From Methylophilaceae bacterium (lineage in GTDB: Bacteria; Pseudomonadota; Gammaproteobacteria; Burkholderiales; Methylophilaceae), in NCBI GenBank assembly GCA_947379975.1, contig CANCPF010000010.1, positions 1 to 53,265 of the forward strand: 53,265 nt of DNA, given 5' to 3'. The notes under the pieces were generated by a model. The model was given only the letters and a program-made list of their open reading frames with translations. It ran no database searches and was not told where the DNA came from. The position numbers and the translations under genes are program-made. Below are positions 24,811-32,695 of the stretch, piece by piece (the first letter of the stretch is position 1; each line of letters opens with the position of its first letter).

Positions 24811-26841
24811 TTGAACACCTTTATTTTGAATCCTAAACAATCAATATCTAGAAATATTTTCGACTTAATGAGCTCAATGCGCTTTGCCGTGAGTATGTTA
24901 AGTGTGTTGGGCATCGCCTCTATTATTGGCACAGTATTAAAGCAAAACGAGCCGTATTCAAATTACATCATTAAATTTGGGCAATTTTGGTTTGGTATTT
25001 TTGAAACTTTAGGGCTCTACGATGTTTACCATAGCGGCTGGTTTTTGCTTATCTTACTGTTTCTAATTACCTCCTGCAGTCTTTGCATTTATCGCAATAG
25101 CCCATTGATGATTAAAGAATGGCGTACGTTTAAAGAGCAAGCCACTGAAAAGTCTTTAAATGCCTTTAGTCATCAAGAAATCTTTACGGTTAAATCAACC
25201 CCAGAAAATGCAAATTTATCGGATACTAAACAACAGTTACTCATGTTTTTGCATGCCAAGGGATTTAAGTACAAATTCAAAACTCAAACTGACGGAAGTG
25301 AGTTGATTGCAGCTAAAGCAGGCACGAACCAGCGTTTAGGTTATATTTTTACGCATTCGGCGATGGTCATCATATTTTTTGGTGGCTTATTAGATGGCAA
25401 CTTGCCGTTTAAAGTACAAGAAATGCTAGGTCAAAAACGCATAGAAACACGCGATATTGCTGAATCTCAAGTGCCCGCAATTAGTCGTCTAAGTACCAGT
25501 AATCCTTCATTCCGTGGCAATATGACCTTGCCAGAAGGCACCAGCGATAACGTTGCTTTTGTACGTGTGCGTGATGGTTATTTAGTGCAAGAATTGCCAT
25601 TTAGAGTTGCGCTAAAAGACTTCCGTATTGAGCATTACGCAACCGGTCAGCCAAAGTCGTTTGAAAGCGATATTGTAATTACTGACCCTGATCTCAAGAC
25701 GCCAATCACTAAAACTATTAGTGTTAACCATCCGCTTACTTACAAAGGTGTGGCCATTTATCAGTCTGATTTTCAAGATGGCGGTACTAAATTAAACTTT
25801 AAAGTATGGGATTTGTTTGCGAGAAATAATTTGACGCAAAAACTCGATGGCGCAATATTCCAAAAAGCGACATTAGGTGGCGATACTAAAGGCGCAGGCG
25901 CCAATGTAGTAAAAGTTGAATTTAATGATTTCCGACAATTCAATATTATTAATTTGTCTCCTGATGGCAAAGGCAAGCCGCACAATGTTGGCCCTAATAT
26001 CACCTACAAATTGCGCGATGCCCAAGGTCAAGCGCGTGAGTATGTAACTTATATGCAGCCCATGCAAATAGACGGAAAGTATTATTTTATTTCTGGCATG
26101 CGTGAAACGGTGCAGGAAGATTTCCATTATTTACGTCTGCCAGTGGATGATGATTTAAGCATTAATGGCTTTATGGATCTTAGAGCCATATTGCTGAACG
26201 ATGCTAAATTTGAAGAAATTGCGCACCGTTTAGTGCAAAATGTTGCCGAAAAAAATAAAGCAGCTGATGGCAAAGTCGTAGCGAGTAATCAGCCATTTGA
26301 AAAGAGTGTGGTGCAACTTTTGCGCAATTTTGCAAAAGGTGGCTACAACGAAGTTGCGCGAATGATTGAAAAAAATGTACCGGAAAAAGAGCGTGAGATG
26401 GCTGCTAGAGCCTATATCAAGATGATTAATCTTGCCGCGTTTGAGGCTTATAACATGAGTTTGGCCGCAAATAAAAAGCCATTATTAACCAATAACGCTG
26501 AAACTCAGACTATGATCCAAGATAGCTTGAATGGCTTTAGTGATATGTTTTTTTACGGCACACCATATTTTTTACAGCTAGAAAATTTTGAGCATAAAGA
26601 AGCTAGCGGTTTGCAGCTAACAAAGTCACCAGGCGAAAAATGGGTGTATTTAGGTTCAGCTTTATTGGTGCTAGGTATATTTTCCATGCTGTATATTCGT
26701 GAGCGGCGTATTTGGTTATTATTAAAACCTAGTAGCCATCAAGTACATTTCGGCATGTCGTCTAATCGTAAAAATCTAGATTTCGAGCAGGAATTTAGTT
26801 TATATCGAGAGCAAATTAGAAATTTAGTGGTATCAGATTAA
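24811..26841 (+). CDS. resB: cytochrome c biogenesis protein ResB (System II)
   Basis: ResB/Ccs1 works with CcsA in System II to move haem to the periplasm and attach it to apocytochrome c. The 676-residue protein has three N-terminal membrane helices (first at about residues 25-45, SMRFAVSMLSVLGIASIIG; then around 70-95 and 180-195), a large periplasmic domain and a last helix near 615-635. GTVLKQNEPYSNYIIKFGQFWF is a strong family stretch. The start is uncertain. This TTG has no clear Shine-Dalgarno site, but the next in-frame ATG (24868) would cut into the conserved first segment. The gene lies 43 bases before ccsA. Confidence 0.9.
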   Translation: MNTFILNPKQSISRNIFDLMSSMRFAVSMLSVLGIASIIGTVLKQNEPYSNYIIKFGQFWFGIFETLGLYDVYHSGWFLLILLFLITSCSLCIYRNSPLMIKEWRTFKEQATEKSLNAFSHQEIFTVKSTPENANLSDTKQQLLMFLHAKGFKYKFKTQTDGSELIAAKAGTNQRLGYIFTHSAMVIIFFGGLLDGNLPFKVQEMLGQKRIETRDIAESQVPAISRLSTSNPSFRGNMTLPEGTSDNVAFVRVRDGYLVQELPFRVALKDFRIEHYATGQPKSFESDIVITDPDLKTPITKTISVNHPLTYKGVAIYQSDFQDGGTKLNFKVWDLFARNNLTQKLDGAIFQKATLGGDTKGAGANVVKVEFNDFRQFNIINLSPDGKGKPHNVGPNITYKLRDAQGQAREYVTYMQPMQIDGKYYFISGMRETVQEDFHYLRLPVDDDLSINGFMDLRAILLNDAKFEEIAHRLVQNVAEKNKAADGKVVASNQPFEKSVVQLLRNFAKGGYNEVARMIEKNVPEKEREMAARAYIKMINLAAFEAYNMSLAANKKPLLTNNAETQTMIQDSLNGFSDMFFYGTPYFLQLENFEHKEASGLQLTKSPGEKWVYLGSALLVLGIFSMLYIRERRIWLLLKPSSHQVHFGMSSNRKNLDFEQEFSLYREQIRNLVVSD

Positions 26842-26884
26842 GCTCATGCTATTGAGTAAAATCTAGTTAGATTTAAGGATATTT

Positions 26885-28027
26885 ATGAATAAGATAATAG
26901 ACTATCAACAAAAAAAATTATTACAGCGTCTTGATTGGCAAGATTGGCTTTATGCCATTTTGTTAGTGGCAGGTGCAGTTTTTGCCTACGTTAAATATGC
27001 CAACTACATGGATATTTATGAAGTGGTATTTTTATTTGGCGCTGCGGCTGTATTTGGTTATTTGGGCTGGCAGTGGAAGGCGCTGGGCAAATTGGTATTG
27101 GGCGTGGCGGTTGTTAGCTTGTTTTCAATTAGCTTATACCATGGCGACCAAGCGCGTGCGACACAGACATTTTTGCTGAAGTTTTTAATTGCTAGTCAGT
27201 CCGCCATTATGTGGATGAATGTACTGTTTGTATTAGCGATGGTGACTTATTGGTTTGCCATGTTTAAGCGCTCAGTATTTGCTGGTAGCGTAGCAACTGC
27301 GCTTACTTGGAGTGCCGCTTTAATGGGTTTTGTTGGATTAATGGTGCGCTGGTATGAGTCATATCTAATTGCACCAGAAGTCGGTCACATTCCAATCAGC
27401 AATCTATATGAAGTGTTTATTTTATTCTGTCTGATTACCGCTTTGCTGTATTTACATTACGAAAAGAACTTTAATACCAAACAATTAGGTGGTTTTGTAT
27501 TATTGGTGATTAATGCGGCGGTTGGCTTCATTCTTTGGTATACGTTTGATCGTCAAGCGAACAACATTCAGCCATTAGTGCCCGCTTTGCAGTCCTATTG
27601 GATGAAAATACACGTACCGGCTAACTTTATTGGCTACGGCTCTTTCTCCTTAGCTGCTGCCGTAAGTGCCGCCTATTTGTTGGCCAATAAGGGCGTATTA
27701 GCTTCGCGTCTACCTAAGTTGGAGGTTTTGGATGATTTGATATATAAAGCGATTGCTGTTGGATTTGCATTTTTTACTATAGCAACCATATTGGGCGCAA
27801 TTTGGGCCGCAGAAGCTTGGGGTGGTTACTGGAGTTGGGATCCAAAAGAAACTTGGGCGCTGATTGTTTGGCTTAATTACGCGGCCTGGTTACATTTGCG
27901 CATGGTAAAAGGCTTGCGTGGGCCAGTGTTGGCTTGGTGGGCGCTAGTAGGTCTAATCGTCACGACTTTTGCGTTCCTTGGGGTCAATATGTTTTTGAGT
28001 GGCCTGCATTCATACGGCACACTTTAA
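26885..28027 (+). CDS. ccsA: cytochrome c biogenesis protein CcsA/ResC (System II)
   Basis: The haem-handling partner of ResB in System II cytochrome c maturation. The 380-residue, multi-spanning protein ends with the tryptophan-rich WWD signature, WGGYWSWDPKETWALIVW (about residues 313-330), which presents haem on the periplasmic face. Conserved histidines flank it (for example in YHGDQ, KIHVPANFIGY and the C-terminal GLHSYGTL). About nine to ten hydrophobic helices are visible. It forms an operon with resB and serves the c-type cytochromes encoded nearby (cytochrome c4, and cytochrome c1 at 50.6 kb). A terminator follows 64 bases after the stop. Confidence 0.95.
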   Translation: MNKIIDYQQKKLLQRLDWQDWLYAILLVAGAVFAYVKYANYMDIYEVVFLFGAAAVFGYLGWQWKALGKLVLGVAVVSLFSISLYHGDQARATQTFLLKFLIASQSAIMWMNVLFVLAMVTYWFAMFKRSVFAGSVATALTWSAALMGFVGLMVRWYESYLIAPEVGHIPISNLYEVFILFCLITALLYLHYEKNFNTKQLGGFVLLVINAAVGFILWYTFDRQANNIQPLVPALQSYWMKIHVPANFIGYGSFSLAAAVSAAYLLANKGVLASRLPKLEVLDDLIYKAIAVGFAFFTIATILGAIWAAEAWGGYWSWDPKETWALIVWLNYAAWLHLRMVKGLRGPVLAWWALVGLIVTTFAFLGVNMFLSGLHSYGTL

Positions 28028-28090
28028 GGCGGCTTTATGTTGATAAGTTTGAATGGTTGAAGTAGTCGCGAAAGATATTCTTAATTACTA

Positions 28091-28119
28091 AAAAGGCGGC
28101 TTATTAGCCGCTTTTTTTA
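28091..28119 (+). terminator. rho-independent terminator after ccsA
   Basis: AAAAGGCGGCT (28091-28101) pairs with AGCCGCTTTT (28106-28115) with one bulged G, followed by further T residues. It closes the resB-ccsA unit. Confidence 0.75.
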
Positions 28120-28319
28120 TGGCGCTAATTGTAATCTCATCACTGTTGAGTTAAGTAGCCGACATCTTTCATGCTAAACGCACCTAGCCATCATGATGGA
28201 AGTACTTAAAAACCTTAAATATGGACGTAACCGTCCGTTTGTCGACGATATTTCCTGTATTTTATGACCATTCTCCCCACTATGTGAATAAATATCGGCA
28301 ATTTTAGCATTTAGGACGT
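28120..28319. other. gene-free interval between ccsA and the pilin gene
   Basis: No supported gene lies between 28028 and about 28394. The interval holds the ccsA terminator, a perfect 12-base palindrome CCATCATGATGG (28188-28199), a short hairpin GGACG-TAAC-CGTCC (28223-28236) and the sigma54-like site listed separately. The palindrome lies about 150 bases before the predicted start of transcription and could bind an activator, but nothing identifies it. A 69-codon leftward frame here looks like chance. Confidence 0.4.
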
Positions 28320-28335
28320 TGGTATAAATTTTGCA
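28320..28335 (+). promoter_or_regulatory. sigma54-type -24/-12 promoter of the pilin-like gene
   Basis: TGG (28320-28322), eight bases, then TTGCA (28331-28335) reproduces the -24/-12 geometry of RpoN promoters, with GG and GC exactly 10 bases apart. The CAC half of the -24 box is not conserved. Type IV pilin genes are commonly RpoN-dependent, so the context supports it. Transcription would begin near 28346. Confidence 0.5.
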
Positions 28336-28399
28336 CATTAAATTCCTAGTTGTTAAGTATTTTTTTAATAAAGGTCTTAACACATCATAAATTATGATT

Positions 28400-28420
28400 A
28401 GGGGAACTCAGCGAAAAAAC
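28400..28420 (+). promoter_or_regulatory. Shine-Dalgarno site and slippery heptamer at the pilin start
   Basis: AGGGGA (28400-28405) is five bases before the codon GCG at 28411, just where a start codon would be expected. The heptamer A-AAA-AAC (28414-28420) lies in the zero frame of an upstream ATG (28394), and a -1 slip there enters the pilin frame. The same AGGGGA could stimulate such a slip, as in dnaX. Which reading is right is unresolved. Confidence 0.55.
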
Positions 28421-29052
28421 AACAAGTTGGCTTTACCTTGATAGAATTGGCGATAGTGTTAGTCATTATCGGATTGCTGTTAGGCGGAGTATTAAAAGGG
28501 CAAGAATTAATCAATAGTGCCAAGGTTAAAAATATGGCGGCAGACTTTAAAAACATGTCACTTTACATTTATGGCTATCAAGATAAATTCAAGGCTTTGC
28601 CGGGTGATGATTCTGCAGCTGTGGCGCACATAGCATCATCCACTTCAGGTGATGGCGATGGCAAGATAGAAGGTGTTTGGAATAGCTCAACGGTTACCGA
28701 CGAATCAGCAAAGTTTTGGGAAGATGTTCGGCATGCTGGGTTGGCGCCAAGTAGCACTGTTATTGCTGGTGCGACCGCCACATCAGGTTTTTTCCCAACC
28801 AATGCGGATGGTGGTCGTATCGATGTTAGTAGCATTTTGCCAATCACAGCCTTAACAGGTGCTTATTTTATGTGCTCAGCAGGCATTTTAGGTAAATATG
28901 CCAAGCAGCTGGACATTAGCTTAGATGATGGCTTTCCTAATACGGGTGCTTTAAGGGCTTCTATTGCGACTACTTTCGCAGTAGCAACTCCTGAAACTGC
29001 AGCCACTACATGGGTAGATGCTGACTCTTATACGGTTTGTATGGGAATCTAA
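28411..29052 (+). CDS. type IV pilin-like prepilin with abnormal start
   Basis: The frame encodes a prepilin. A short basic leader, (A)KKQQVG, precedes the cleavage/methylation motif G-FTLIELAIVLVIIGLLLGG, with Glu5 of the mature protein present. A hydrophobic N-helix is followed by a globular domain of about 175 residues with two late cysteines (in YFMCSAG and TVCMG) that could form the C-terminal disulfide loop. The expected first codon at 28411 is GCG, not ATG/GTG/TTG. The first usable in-frame start is TTG at 28438, which falls inside the cleavage motif and would give no leader. A stop (TAG, 28399-28401) blocks extension upstream. It may be a start-lost pseudogene, a GCG-initiated gene, a -1 frameshift product from ATG 28394, or a sequence error. 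The body of the frame is intact, which argues against old decay. Confidence 0.75.
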   Translation, partial: AKKQQVGFTLIELAIVLVIIGLLLGGVLKGQELINSAKVKNMAADFKNMSLYIYGYQDKFKALPGDDSAAVAHIASSTSGDGDGKIEGVWNSSTVTDESAKFWEDVRHAGLAPSSTVIAGATATSGFFPTNADGGRIDVSSILPITALTGAYFMCSAGILGKYAKQLDISLDDGFPNTGALRASIATTFAVATPETAATTWVDADSYTVCMGI

Positions 29053-29068
29053 GTTTCTTTTAATTGTG

Positions 29069-29096
29069 AAAAGCCCACGTTATGGGCTTTTTTTTT
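29069..29096 (+). terminator. rho-independent terminator after the pilin gene
   Basis: AAAAGCCCA (29069-29077) and TGGGCTTTT (29083-29091) form a perfect 9-bp stem with a 5-base loop and a long T run, 16 bases after the stop. Confidence 0.85.
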
Positions 29097-29209
29097 ATTT
29101 AAAATTTAATGTCGAAACAAGCCGTAAAGCAATTTAAGCGCTTGCATAGATGTAGAATTGTTTTAAAATAGTCGATTGATAAAAAGTCCGTAAAAACACC
29201 AGTTTATCC

Positions 29210-30019
29210 ATGAACCCCAACATTGTAGAAATTGATAATTTATCCTTTGGTTACAAGGGACGCTTGTTGCATAAAGGCATCAATATGGTGTTCCCACGCG
29301 GAAAAGTCGTGGCGATTATGGGTGGCAGCGGTAGCGGTAAAACTACCTTGTTACGTTTAATTGGCGGGCAAATTAAGCCAAGTAAAGGCGAAGTGCGTGT
29401 TGATGGAGCCGTTGTACATCAGCAAGATCGTGATGGCATCTACAAGTTACGTCGTAAAATGGGTATGTTATTTCAGCATGGCGCGCTTTTTACAGATTTA
29501 AGTGTGTTTGATAACGTGGCTTTTCCGATGCGTGAGTTAACAGATTTGCCAGAATCTATGATTAGAGATTTGGTACTAATGAAGCTTAACGCAGTTGGTT
29601 TGCGTGGCGCTTATAGTTTTATGCCGACCGAACTGTCTGGTGGCATGGCTAGGCGAGTTGCTTTAGCGAGAGCGGTTGCGCTTGACCCCAATATTATTAT
29701 GTACGACGAGCCTTTTGCTGGTCTAGATCCAATTTCAATGGCTGTGATTTGTGATTTGATTCGCAGTCTAAATGATGCGCTAGGTGCTACCTCTATCATT
29801 GTGTCGCATGATGTTAAAGAAACTTTTTTGATAGCAGATTATGTTTATTTTGTAGCGAATGGCGAAGTTGCCGCAGAAGGTACGCCGCATGATTTAATGC
29901 AATCTACTTTACCGTTTGTGCATCAATTTGTACATGGTGAAAAAGATGGGCCTGTGCCATTTCATTATCCGGCCTCTAATTACCAAGCAGAACTGTTGGG
30001 TCATAAATCTGCTAAATGA
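29210..30019 (+). CDS. mlaF: phospholipid transport ATP-binding protein MlaF
   Basis: MlaF is the ATPase of the MlaFEDB inner-membrane complex that moves phospholipids between the envelope membranes and keeps outer-membrane asymmetry. The 269-residue ABC protein has Walker A GGSGSGKTTL (about residues 43-52), the Q-loop MLFQHGALF, the signature LSGGMARRVALARAVA, Walker B IIMYDEPFAGLDP and the switch His in IVSHDVKET. The sequence LFTDLSVFDNVAFPMRE is typical of the MlaF/Ttg2A subfamily. It heads a five-gene mlaFEDCB unit, with mlaE 28 bases downstream. Confidence 0.95.
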   Translation: MNPNIVEIDNLSFGYKGRLLHKGINMVFPRGKVVAIMGGSGSGKTTLLRLIGGQIKPSKGEVRVDGAVVHQQDRDGIYKLRRKMGMLFQHGALFTDLSVFDNVAFPMRELTDLPESMIRDLVLMKLNAVGLRGAYSFMPTELSGGMARRVALARAVALDPNIIMYDEPFAGLDPISMAVICDLIRSLNDALGATSIIVSHDVKETFLIADYVYFVANGEVAAEGTPHDLMQSTLPFVHQFVHGEKDGPVPFHYPASNYQAELLGHKSAK

Positions 30020-30047
30020 AACTCAGTCAAATAAAAAACTAAAAATA

Positions 30048-30854
30048 ATGATTAAATCAAAGCTACTTAATAGCCTTACTCGAACCTTGGGCGGCATCGG
30101 TTACCGCATGACCGAGCGCATTTGGCGTTTGGGAGCTGGTGCGAGATTGTTTTTCTTGACCATATTTTATTCAGGCGAGAGTTTTAAGCGCTTTCATTTA
30201 ACCTTGCGCGAGATCTATTTTACAGGCGTGATGTCTTTATTGATCATTGTCGTATCAGCATTTTTTGTTGGGATGGTATTAGCATTGCAAGGCTATAACA
30301 CTTTACAAAAATATGGCTCATCTGAGGCTATTGGTGTGTTGGTTGCGTTATCGCTTGTGCGTGAATTAGGCCCAGTTGTTACGGCATTGTTATTTGCAGG
30401 TCGAGCGGGTACTGCAATTACCGCTGAAATTGGCTTAATGAAAACCACTGAGCAGCTTTCAGCGATGGAAATGATGGCGGTTAATCCTATTGCTCGCGTT
30501 ATTGCACCGCGCTTTTGGGCCGGTGTTATTTCCATGCCGATATTAGCGACTTTGTTTTCTATGGTTGGTATTTTGGGCGGATACATAGTGGCAGTACCTT
30601 TAATTGGCGTAGATGACGGCGCATTTTGGTCGCAAATGCAGGCTAATGTAGATTTTAGGTTGGATATCGTGAACGGCTTAATTAAAAGTTTAGTGTTTGG
30701 TGTGGCTTGTACCATGATTGCTTTATTTGAAGGTTTTGATGCACCGCCAACCGCTGAGGGTGTGAGTCGTGCAACAACACGCACGGTAGTGATTTCATCG
30801 TTAACGGTATTGGCTTTAGACTTTGTTTTAACGTCATTTATGCTGGTGATATAA
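30048..30854 (+). CDS. mlaE: phospholipid transport permease MlaE
   Basis: MlaE is the integral membrane permease of the Mla complex. From the ATG at 30048 it has 268 residues. An upstream-extended frame from 29916 overlaps mlaF and reads through unrelated sequence, so I reject it. The family core GMVLALQGYNTLQKYGSSEAIGVLVALSLVRELGPVVTALLFAGRAG is intact (about residues 75-122). The conserved TEQLSAMEMMAVNPIARVIAPRFWA and the C-terminal ACTMIALFEGFDAPPTAEGV and TTRTVVISSL segments follow. Five to six helices are visible. A membrane-anchored MlaD follows it in the operon. Confidence 0.95.
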   Translation: MIKSKLLNSLTRTLGGIGYRMTERIWRLGAGARLFFLTIFYSGESFKRFHLTLREIYFTGVMSLLIIVVSAFFVGMVLALQGYNTLQKYGSSEAIGVLVALSLVRELGPVVTALLFAGRAGTAITAEIGLMKTTEQLSAMEMMAVNPIARVIAPRFWAGVISMPILATLFSMVGILGGYIVAVPLIGVDDGAFWSQMQANVDFRLDIVNGLIKSLVFGVACTMIALFEGFDAPPTAEGVSRATTRTVVISSLTVLALDFVLTSFMLVI

Positions 30855-30907
30855 CTATGGTGTCATTAATAGACCAAGACGTAATATGTAAATTGAGGGG
30901 AGTGTAA

Positions 30908-31459
30908 GTGGATAGAACAACAATGGATTTATGGGTAGGTGTTTTTGTTGCTTTGGGTGTTGCGGCTTTATTAGGTCTTGCTATGAAGGTTGGTAATTTA
31001 ACTTCAAGTCAAATTGGACCAACCTACAGTGTGACTGCATCGTTTGAAAACGTTGGTAGTTTAAAGCCGCGCGCCCCAGTGAAAAGTGCTGGCGTAGTGG
31101 TCGGTCGGGTAGATAGCATTGTGTTCGATAGCAAGAAATATGAAGCCTTAGTTACTATTAATATAGACAAGCGCTATGCTTTTCCTAAAGATACTTTCGC
31201 TAACATTTATACAGCAGGCTTACTCGGTGAGCAGTACGTAGGTCTTGAAGCGGGTGGCGAAGATGACGCTCTAAAAAATGGTGATAAAATCTCGCAAACA
31301 CAAGATGCTATCGTATTAGAGAAAATGATTAGTCAGTTTTTATTCAGTAAAGCTTCTGAACCTAAATCTGATGGTAAAGAAGCGGATGCTGCTAACAAGC
31401 CCGCAGATGCTAAGTCTACAGGTGTTAAGAAAACCGAATTAGGCGATGCGCCGTTTTAA
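30908..31459 (+). CDS. mlaD: outer-membrane lipid asymmetry MCE protein MlaD
   Basis: MlaD is the single-MCE-domain protein that forms a hexameric ring on MlaE and passes lipid to MlaC. The 183-residue protein has an N-terminal membrane helix (about residues 7-25, LWVGVFVALGVAALLGLAM), then the MCE domain with YSVTASFENVGSLKPRAPVKSAGVVVGRV and the pore-loop region near TAGLLGEQYVGLEAG. The C-terminus is Lys/Ala/Asp-rich. The start codon is GTG at 30908, well placed after GAGGGGAG at 30895-30902. An earlier GTG at 30902 runs straight into a stop. Confidence 0.94.
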   Translation: MDRTTMDLWVGVFVALGVAALLGLAMKVGNLTSSQIGPTYSVTASFENVGSLKPRAPVKSAGVVVGRVDSIVFDSKKYEALVTINIDKRYAFPKDTFANIYTAGLLGEQYVGLEAGGEDDALKNGDKISQTQDAIVLEKMISQFLFSKASEPKSDGKEADAANKPADAKSTGVKKTELGDAPF

Positions 31460-31547
31460 TCATTCAGAGGTAATTGCTAACTTGATATTTAGAATTTAAG
31501 CGCAATATAACTAGTTGATCGTTGAAATAAAAAAGTATTGAAATAAC

Positions 31548-31552
31548 AAAGG
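31548..31552 (+). promoter_or_regulatory. mlaC: ribosome-binding site that decides the mlaC start
   Basis: AAAGG directly abuts the ATG at 31553 but is six bases from the in-frame ATG at 31559. The second ATG is therefore the likely start. Confidence 0.6.
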
Positions 31553-31558
31553 ATGCAC

Positions 31559-32185
31559 ATGCAGTCACTTTTAAAGTTTTTAGCTAACATAAGTTTACTA
31601 GTAGGTTTAGTTGGATCTCTCGGCGTTGCAAATGCAGAGATATCACCAGATGTACTGGTTAAGCAAACTGCCGATGAAGTGTTGACTATCGTCAAAAATG
31701 ATAAGGATATTCAAGCCGGTAATCAGCAACAATTATATGCTGTAGTTGAAGCTAAAATATTACCTAACTTTGATTTTGATCGTGTCTGCCGCATGGTGCT
31801 GGGTAAAAATTGGAGAACTGCGACACCTGAGCAGCAGGCTAGTTTTCAAAAAGAATTTCGTACCTTATTGCTCCGTACCTATTCAACAGCACTGGGTAAA
31901 TACAAAGATCAAACGATTGAATATAAACCATTGCGTTCTGAACCAGATGCTAAGAATGTCAGTGTAAAAACGCAGATATTGCAATCAGGTGGCCAACCAG
32001 TCGCGGTAGATTACAGCCTGGTAAAAGGTGATTCAGGCTGGAAAGTTTATGATATTGTGATTGAAAATGTGAGCTTGGTGACAAACTACCGTAGTCAGTT
32101 TAGTAACGAAATTCGCCAAAATGGCTTAGATAGCTTGAACAAAAAATTGGCTGATAAAAACAAGGCTGCGACGGGTAAGGCGTAA
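31559..32185 (+). CDS. mlaC: phospholipid-binding periplasmic protein MlaC
   Basis: MlaC is the soluble periplasmic carrier that shuttles phospholipid between MlaD and the outer-membrane MlaA. From ATG 31559 it has 208 residues with a signal peptide (MQSLLKFLANISLLVGLVGSLGVANA). The mature part shows the Ttg2D/MlaC pattern: KQTADEVLTIVKNDK, the VEAKILPNFDFDRVCRMVLGKNWR segment, and YRSQFSNEIRQNGLDSLNKKL near the C-terminus. It lies after mlaD and before mlaB. No mlaA (vacJ) gene is present in this operon; in many relatives it is linked. Confidence 0.94.
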   Translation: MQSLLKFLANISLLVGLVGSLGVANAEISPDVLVKQTADEVLTIVKNDKDIQAGNQQQLYAVVEAKILPNFDFDRVCRMVLGKNWRTATPEQQASFQKEFRTLLLRTYSTALGKYKDQTIEYKPLRSEPDAKNVSVKTQILQSGGQPVAVDYSLVKGDSGWKVYDIVIENVSLVTNYRSQFSNEIRQNGLDSLNKKLADKNKAATGKA

Positions 32186-32227
32186 TTTTCTTGATTGTCG
32201 CTAAATTTAAATCTACAGCTACTCAAA

Positions 32228-32521
32228 ATGAATAATATTACTCAGCAAGAAAATCAATGGCAAGTCTCAGGTGACGTGCTAATGGACAACGCAAATAATA
32301 TAGTAAGCTTAAGCAATTCTTTTGCCATGCCTGCGGAGTTAGTTATTGATTTTTCTGCGGTTACTGATGTTGACACAGCCGCATTAAGTTTGCTAATGGA
32401 GTGGCAGCGCCGCGCGTTAAGCTCAAACTGTAGCCTCAGCTTTAAACACTTGCCAGAAGATTTAAATAGCCTTGCTGAGCTATATGGGGTCGCAACGTTT
32501 ATTTCACATAATCACAATTAA
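32228..32521 (+). CDS. mlaB: STAS-domain protein MlaB
   Basis: MlaB is the small cytoplasmic STAS subunit that stabilises and activates MlaF. The 97-residue protein (from ATG 32228) shows the STAS fold pattern with VIDFSAVTDVDTAALSLLMEWQRRA, where the Asp-Thr-Ala at the helix start is the expected conserved site. ALSSNCSLSFKHLPEDLNSLAELYGV matches the MlaB C-terminal half. A longer TTG frame from 32195 adds residues that do not fit the family. It is the last gene of mlaFEDCB. Confidence 0.88.
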   Translation: MNNITQQENQWQVSGDVLMDNANNIVSLSNSFAMPAELVIDFSAVTDVDTAALSLLMEWQRRALSSNCSLSFKHLPEDLNSLAELYGVATFISHNHN

Positions 32522-32695
32522 ATGCTGGTCCTTGTTAGTTTCAGGGGCTATTGTTAATAACATCGCTTGTCTCTACAAAATCTAACGGATTGTTAATACT
32601 TTTTGTGATTAAAGCTACATTCTTTCAACTGGAGAGTGTTTTTAATCGATTGTTTTAATGATCATTTACACCGCATCCTTACGCAAATTAAAATC

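Noticed and set aside
28180..28260. Possible cyclic-di-GMP (GEMM) riboswitch upstream of the pilin gene
   Set aside because: The short GGACG/CGTCC hairpin and nearby CGCACC looked suggestive, but the conserved GEMM core and the second stem are absent.
28174..28383. A 69-codon leftward frame between ccsA and the pilin gene
   Set aside because: No ribosome-binding site, no recognisable domain, composition unlike neighbouring proteins, and it overlaps the likely promoter region of the pilin gene.
28438..28440. TTG at 28438 as the pilin start
   Set aside because: It falls inside the G-FTLIEL processing site, so the product would lack the leader and the cleavage glycine, and it has no ribosome-binding site.
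29916..30047. N-terminal extension of mlaE overlapping mlaF
   Set aside because: The extension is out-of-frame mlaF sequence with no similarity to the permease family; ATG 30048 gives the normal N-terminus.
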